Source: CBDFFW01 sp965246945
Lineage (GTDB): Bacteria; Pseudomonadota; Alphaproteobacteria; UBA11073
Length of the DNA stretch: 64,000 bases
Assembly: GCA_965246945.1 (NCBI GenBank)
Contig: CBDFFW010000001.1
Coordinates: 992,001 to 1,056,000, forward strand
Direction of reading: 5' to 3'
The notes beneath the pieces are model-generated. The model was not told the origin of the DNA and searched no databases. It saw nothing but the letters and a program-made list of their open reading frames with translations. Position numbers and translations under genes: made by a program. Position 1 is the stretch's first letter, and each line of letters starts with the position of its first letter. Below, piece by piece: positions 60,233-64,000 of this stretch.

Positions 60233-62728
60233 ATGGCTGTTGATGGCAAATATGAGTATAATTCCAAGAAGCTGCTGCGTGATACGCGGCCGCTCCAGGT
60301 AAAATTTACCGAAAATGCCAAAGACCCAAGTACGGCTTTAGTTATTTTTTTGCTGCCAATCGTTTTATTGTTTATTAAACCACTGGCCGTTGAATTTGCC
60401 GATTTAATTTTGATTGCCGTTGGAATTTATTTTTGGTGGCTTTATAAGGTGCCGATTAAGGGCAAATACCGCACGCCGCAATATGCTGATGGCAAAAAGG
60501 GCGATGGTATTATGTATGTCGGTAACGAACGTAGTACCAAAAAAGAACTGTGGCTCAATAACAGCGATGCGCGGACGCATATTTTATATCTGGGCACAAC
60601 CGGTTCTGGTAAAACCGAAGGCTTAAAATCGCTGGTCAGCAATGCGATGACCTGGGGTTCCGGCTTTGTATATATCGATGGTAAAGCGGATACCGACTTA
60701 TGGGCTTCGATCTATGCGCTTGCGCGCCGTTTTGGCCGCGATGATGATTTGCTTATTCTTAATTACATGACCGGTAATAAAGATGGCGGTGCGATTTCCA
60801 ATACCCTCAACCCGTTTGCGACTGGTTCGGCCTCGTACCTCACCAATATGATGGTGGGTTTAATGCCTGCCGCCGGGGGTGATACCGCCATGTGGAAAGA
60901 CCGTGCGGTTTCGCTGCTTGGTTCATTGATGCCCGCGCTAACTTACAAGCGTGATTACCAAGGCATGCTGCTTGATGTTCAAGTCGTGCGGGAGCATGTG
61001 GAGATGAAAAAAATCATCCAGATGTCGCGCGATCCCGGTCTGCCAGACCGGATTAAGCGTGGCCTGAACGGTTATCTTACTACCCTGCCAGGTTACCAGG
61101 ATGCCTGTTTTGATGATAATGGCGAAGACCGCCCGCCCGGTCCCAATGTACCAAACGCGGATATGACCACTACACGGCAGCAGCATGGTTATTTGACGAT
61201 GCAATTTACGCGTTCACTGCAATCATTGGCTGATGAATACGGCAACGTATTTAAGGTTGAGCTGGCCGATATCGATTTAACCGATGTGGTTTTGAATCGC
61301 CGCATTGTTTTGGCGCTGATTCCGGCCTTGGAAAAATCCGGGGATGAAGCGGCCAATTTGGGTAAAATTATCGTCGCCAATTTGAAAGGGATGATGGGTT
61401 CCACTTTGGGTTCCGAAGTGGAAGGCGATCACGAAGCGGTTATTGAAAACAAACCTACCAAAGCGCCCTCACCTTTTATTACTATCTTTGACGAGGTCGG
61501 TTATTATACGGCCGAAGGGATGGCCGTGATGGCCGCGCAAGCGCGCTCGCTCGGTTTTTCCTTAATCTTCGCGGCACAGGATTTACCCGCTTTGGAAAAA
61601 CGGGTGAAAGAAGAAGCGCGTTCGATTACGGCGAACTGTAACTTGAAAATTTTTGGCAAGCTGGAAGATCCCACGCAAACGCGGGAGTTTTTTGAAAATA
61701 CGGTGGGTATGGCCACCATTTCCAAAGCGGGCGGGCATGATTATAAACCGGAAAATTTATTTTCCAGCTATCGTGCCCAAACCAGTATCGGCATTGGCGA
61801 TGTGAAAAAAGCCACTTACGGCGAATTACGCACGCAAAAAGAGGGGGAGGCGCATATCACGTTTATGGCTGATACCATCGAAGTGAAAATGTTTTATGCC
61901 AATCCGCCGCGGGCCAAAGCGTTGCGAATCAACCGGTTGTTAAAGGTTAATCCAAAGGTTGATGAAACCTTGCGCGATCCTGGGATTGAAAGCGTATTGA
62001 AGCGATTACAAAATCCGAAATTCAGCGCTTTGCGCTCCTTCGCACCGGCGGAAACTTCTGATGAAATATCGTTATTGGCAGAAGGTTTTAAAATTGGTTA
62101 TGATGTTGATAGCAATGTGGTGAAAGCCGGAATTATCGGTTTGTCCTATATGGCTGAAAAAACCGGCATTTTAAATCCAGTAGCTGAAGATGAGGACGAG
62201 GATTTATCCTTCGACAGTTTATTTGGTGGCGACAGCGATAAAGACAGTGGTAATAGCGGTGGTATGATGTCCGGCTTGCCGAAACCGGCGAAATCAGAAA
62301 AAGTTGAAGAAGAGGAAGCTTTTGATTTTGGTAAGCTATTCTCCGGTTTTGATGAAGAAGATGAAACCACAACCGCCAATACAGATAACGATACGGTTGA
62401 TGACGAAGATCCATTTGCCGAATTATTTAATGAGCTGGCCGCCGAAGAAGAAATGCCTGTTGCAGAAAAAGAATTGGTGAACGCCGATGGCGAAGTGATT
62501 GCCGATGACGCACCGTTTGATTTTGGTGCATTATTTGGTAGCGAAGAAAAGACCGATGAAGAAGACGAAGGCGAGGGTGAGCGTAAAGGTGGCGGGAGCA
62601 GCAAAGGCCCAGCGCCGGCCAATAAAGCGCCCGATGTTAAAGTAGAACAAGCGATGCAAGACAGCGCCGTGAAATTAAGCGGGTTATTTGGCAGCGGCGC
62701 GCCAGGTAAACCTGGGGGCGGGATGTAA
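60233..62728 (+). CDS. dotL: type IVB coupling ATPase DotL/IcmO
   Basis: An 831-residue DotL, the VirD4-like ATPase that passes substrates into the Dot/Icm channel. Two membrane helices lie at about 35-50 and 52-72. Walker A GTTGSGKT is at 121-128, Walker B SPFITIFDEVGYY near 415-427, and RSLGFSLIFAAQDLPALEKRVKEEARSI follows. The ATPase part ends near residue 620. The remaining 200 residues are acidic and probably disordered. They hold five related hydrophobic motifs at residues 657-666, 696-706, 727-735, 761-770 and 813-822 (FDSLFGG, FDFGKLFSG, FAELFNEL, FDFGALFGS, LSGLFGS). In Legionella the DotL tail binds IcmSW, LvgA and DotN. Confidence 0.94.
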   Translation: MAVDGKYEYNSKKLLRDTRPLQVKFTENAKDPSTALVIFLLPIVLLFIKPLAVEFADLILIAVGIYFWWLYKVPIKGKYRTPQYADGKKGDGIMYVGNERSTKKELWLNNSDARTHILYLGTTGSGKTEGLKSLVSNAMTWGSGFVYIDGKADTDLWASIYALARRFGRDDDLLILNYMTGNKDGGAISNTLNPFATGSASYLTNMMVGLMPAAGGDTAMWKDRAVSLLGSLMPALTYKRDYQGMLLDVQVVREHVEMKKIIQMSRDPGLPDRIKRGLNGYLTTLPGYQDACFDDNGEDRPPGPNVPNADMTTTRQQHGYLTMQFTRSLQSLADEYGNVFKVELADIDLTDVVLNRRIVLALIPALEKSGDEAANLGKIIVANLKGMMGSTLGSEVEGDHEAVIENKPTKAPSPFITIFDEVGYYTAEGMAVMAAQARSLGFSLIFAAQDLPALEKRVKEEARSITANCNLKIFGKLEDPTQTREFFENTVGMATISKAGGHDYKPENLFSSYRAQTSIGIGDVKKATYGELRTQKEGEAHITFMADTIEVKMFYANPPRAKALRINRLLKVNPKVDETLRDPGIESVLKRLQNPKFSALRSFAPAETSDEISLLAEGFKIGYDVDSNVVKAGIIGLSYMAEKTGILNPVAEDEDEDLSFDSLFGGDSDKDSGNSGGMMSGLPKPAKSEKVEEEEAFDFGKLFSGFDEEDETTTANTDNDTVDDEDPFAELFNELAAEEEMPVAEKELVNADGEVIADDAPFDFGALFGSEEKTDEEDEGEGERKGGGSSKGPAPANKAPDVKVEQAMQDSAVKLSGLFGSGAPGKPGGGM

Positions 62729-63208
62729 CTAAGCGGCTTTGCTGTTGGTGGCGGTCGACGCGACACCTGTTGAACCGAAACCACCAGCGCCGCGGGTGGT
62801 TGTTTCTAAGTTATCAACTACCTGCCATTGGCCTTGCTGTACAGGGGCAATAATTAATTGTGCAATACGCATACCGCGCTCGACCACAAAATCAGCATCG
62901 CCGTGATTGATTAAAATTACGCCGATTTCGCCGCGATAATCAGCATCAATTGTACCAGGACTATTTAAAACTGTTACCCCGCTTTTAAACGCCAGACCTG
63001 AACGGGGGCGAACCTGCGCTTCGTAATTGGCCGGCAAGGCAATGGCAATCCCAGTGGGGATTAAAGCGCGTTTACCAGGGGCTAACGTAATTGCTTCCTT
63101 AACAGCAGCGAGCAAATCTGCACCGGCAGCTTGGGCCGTGGCATAATGCGGCAGCGCCAAATCATCATTATCACCAAGCCGCTGCAAAGAAATTTGAACC
63201 ATAAACAT
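62729..63208 (-). CDS. dut: dUTP diphosphatase
   Basis: A 159-residue trimeric-type dUTPase that hydrolyses dUTP to dUMP. All five motifs are visible: AAGADLLAA, RPRSGLAFK, TVLNSPGTIDADYRGEI, ERGMRIAQLIIAPV and the C-terminal RGAGGFGSTG that closes over the site. ATGs at 63208 and 63202 are both possible. It converges on dotL, one base from its stop, and the GNAT gene lies 39 bp upstream on the same strand. Confidence 0.97.
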   Translation of the reverse strand: MFMVQISLQRLGDNDDLALPHYATAQAAGADLLAAVKEAITLAPGKRALIPTGIAIALPANYEAQVRPRSGLAFKSGVTVLNSPGTIDADYRGEIGVILINHGDADFVVERGMRIAQLIIAPVQQGQWQVVDNLETTTRGAGGFGSTGVASTATNSKAA

Positions 63209-63247
63209 AAATTAAAATATTGAATATATTTTGTCACGCTTTCTGGT

Positions 63248-63964
63248 CTAAAGCTGAAAATGCTTAAGATTATTTTTGTAAACACGATCAATCATATCAT
63301 GACGTGCTTTGTACCAAAGCCGAGTATCGGGTTTGGTATAATCTTCGTTAGCTCTAACGATAAAACCGAATTTTTCATGAAAATCTTTGGCCAATTGGCC
63401 TTTAGCATTTAAATCGGTGGCGCTAGTATCCAATACAATCAAGGCATCCGGCCAACGCCAATTAATTGCCTGAATAACACTTTCTATCAAAAAACGTCCC
63501 AAACCTTGGCCTTGATGCTCAGCCAAAATACCAATATATTCAATGCGTACTTTTGAATGATCCAGAAAAGCATAATATTCAGGCGGAAAAATATGAACAA
63601 TACCTAATGGTAGTCCAGTACGATCACGTAAAACACCGGTTTCCAAATAATTGAATGTATTCAACCAATCACGGCTGGTGGCACTTTCAATCGGTAGCCA
63701 GCAAACTTGATGAGCGATTTTATTATGTAAAGCAAAACGGGTATGAATTTTAACTTGGTGAAAAATATTGAAATCCAAATAAATATCTGAATAATTTTCG
63801 GGTGATTGCAACAATTTGGCACAAATGGCTGCTTTGACGGCAGTTGGCAAATATAAATCCCAGCTATCTACCGTTATTTCCGGAACTTCAATAAATTGGC
63901 CAGGCTGATATTCGCCGCGCAAATTTTTGCCTTTGCGGGGTAATAATTTCGGCCGGATATTCAT
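63248..63964 (-). CDS. GNAT family N-acetyltransferase
   Basis: A 238-residue protein. The acetyl-CoA site is AEHQGQGLGRFLIESVIQ near residues 150-165, preceded by the strand RIEYIGIL, and FHEKFGFIVRANEDYTKPDTRLWYK matches the C-terminal part of the fold. The first 70 residues (PRKGKNLRGEYQPGQFIEVPEI) are longer than in a minimal GNAT and have no assigned role. Substrate unknown. The ATG at 63964 lies 36 bases from the window edge, where nothing further is seen. Confidence 0.8.
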   Translation of the reverse strand: MNIRPKLLPRKGKNLRGEYQPGQFIEVPEITVDSWDLYLPTAVKAAICAKLLQSPENYSDIYLDFNIFHQVKIHTRFALHNKIAHQVCWLPIESATSRDWLNTFNYLETGVLRDRTGLPLGIVHIFPPEYYAFLDHSKVRIEYIGILAEHQGQGLGRFLIESVIQAINWRWPDALIVLDTSATDLNAKGQLAKDFHEKFGFIVRANEDYTKPDTRLWYKARHDMIDRVYKNNLKHFQL

Positions 63965-64000
63965 GCGGGTATTTTGTTGCTTGCAAATTGCTTAAAGCAA

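Noticed and set aside
62146..62784. Minus-strand 212-codon serine/proline-rich frame opposite the dotL tail
   Set aside because: It is the complement of the acidic low-complexity tail and overlaps both dotL and dut; serine and proline arise from reversed acidic codons.

Overview
The window looks like chromosomal DNA of a Gram-negative alphaproteobacterium with moderate GC. Support comes from chpT (the phosphotransferase of the alphaproteobacterial CckA-CtrA cell-cycle relay), an apparent SAM-II riboswitch (a mainly alphaproteobacterial class), the secG-pyrG order, a CobT-like gene, DUF3108, and an NDUFS6-like zinc-finger gene. The cell should have an O-antigen type ligase, a flagellum (fliP, fliO, an FlhB-like protein) and a Dot/Icm-type (type IVB) secretion system (dotM, dotL). 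That pairing suggests a host-associated, predatory or endosymbiont-related lineage. I cannot fix the order from this sequence alone.

Layout. 1-4.1 kb: 3' part of thiD, folB, a zinc/manganese-type ABC ATPase with a Zur-like box at its start, a fused RimB-RimK protein and a family 2 glycosyltransferase. 4.1-10.7 kb: a minus-strand run pgi > pentapeptide protein > mutL > priA. 10.7-19 kb: an inactive/active M16 peptidase pair, secG-pyrG, an AlkA-like glycosylase and purL. 19-31.5 kb: two unknown proteins, an O-antigen ligase, zf-CHCC, an ABC1 kinase, tig with a His-rich tail, DUF3108, a large periplasmic TPR-like protein, an SDR and an RluC-type synthase. 31.5-37.5 kb: chpT-pyrC, rnc, a coiled-coil membrane protein, ftsY and lysC. 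37.5-46 kb: a 1212-residue modular protein, then secA > barstar-like > flhB-like > small ORF > fliO > fliP. 46-54.7 kb: small exported proteins, ruvC, an adenosine-kinase-like gene, pncC, a lone nuoI, a solute-binding protein, a CobT-like protein and a lytic transglycosylase. 54.9-57.2 kb: an apparent SAM-II riboswitch in front of an uncharacterised FAD/NAD(P)-binding protein and an AhpD-like protein. 57.2-62.7 kb: dotM, an unknown membrane protein and dotL. 62.7-64 kb: dut and a GNAT acetyltransferase.

The most unusual global feature is two families of interspersed palindromic repeats. Family A (about 100-110 bp) is built from arms reading CCTCATCCTGAG and TATCGAAGGATG. Family B has arms reading GTCATCCCAGC and GCTGGGATGAC. 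Four copies lie in frame inside coding genes: one A copy in priA, two B copies in purL and one compound B copy in the cobT-like gene. This resembles in principle the Rickettsia palindromic elements. Other copies sit between genes and in one case may supply a ribosome-binding site.

Three further points stand out: the SAM-II aptamer placed before genes of no known methionine role, five related short hydrophobic motifs in the acidic tail of DotL, and many tightly coupled gene pairs whose stop and start codons overlap as TAATG (mutL-priA, chpT-pyrC, adenosine kinase-ruvC). No tRNA, rRNA, CRISPR array, insertion sequence or prophage was recognised.
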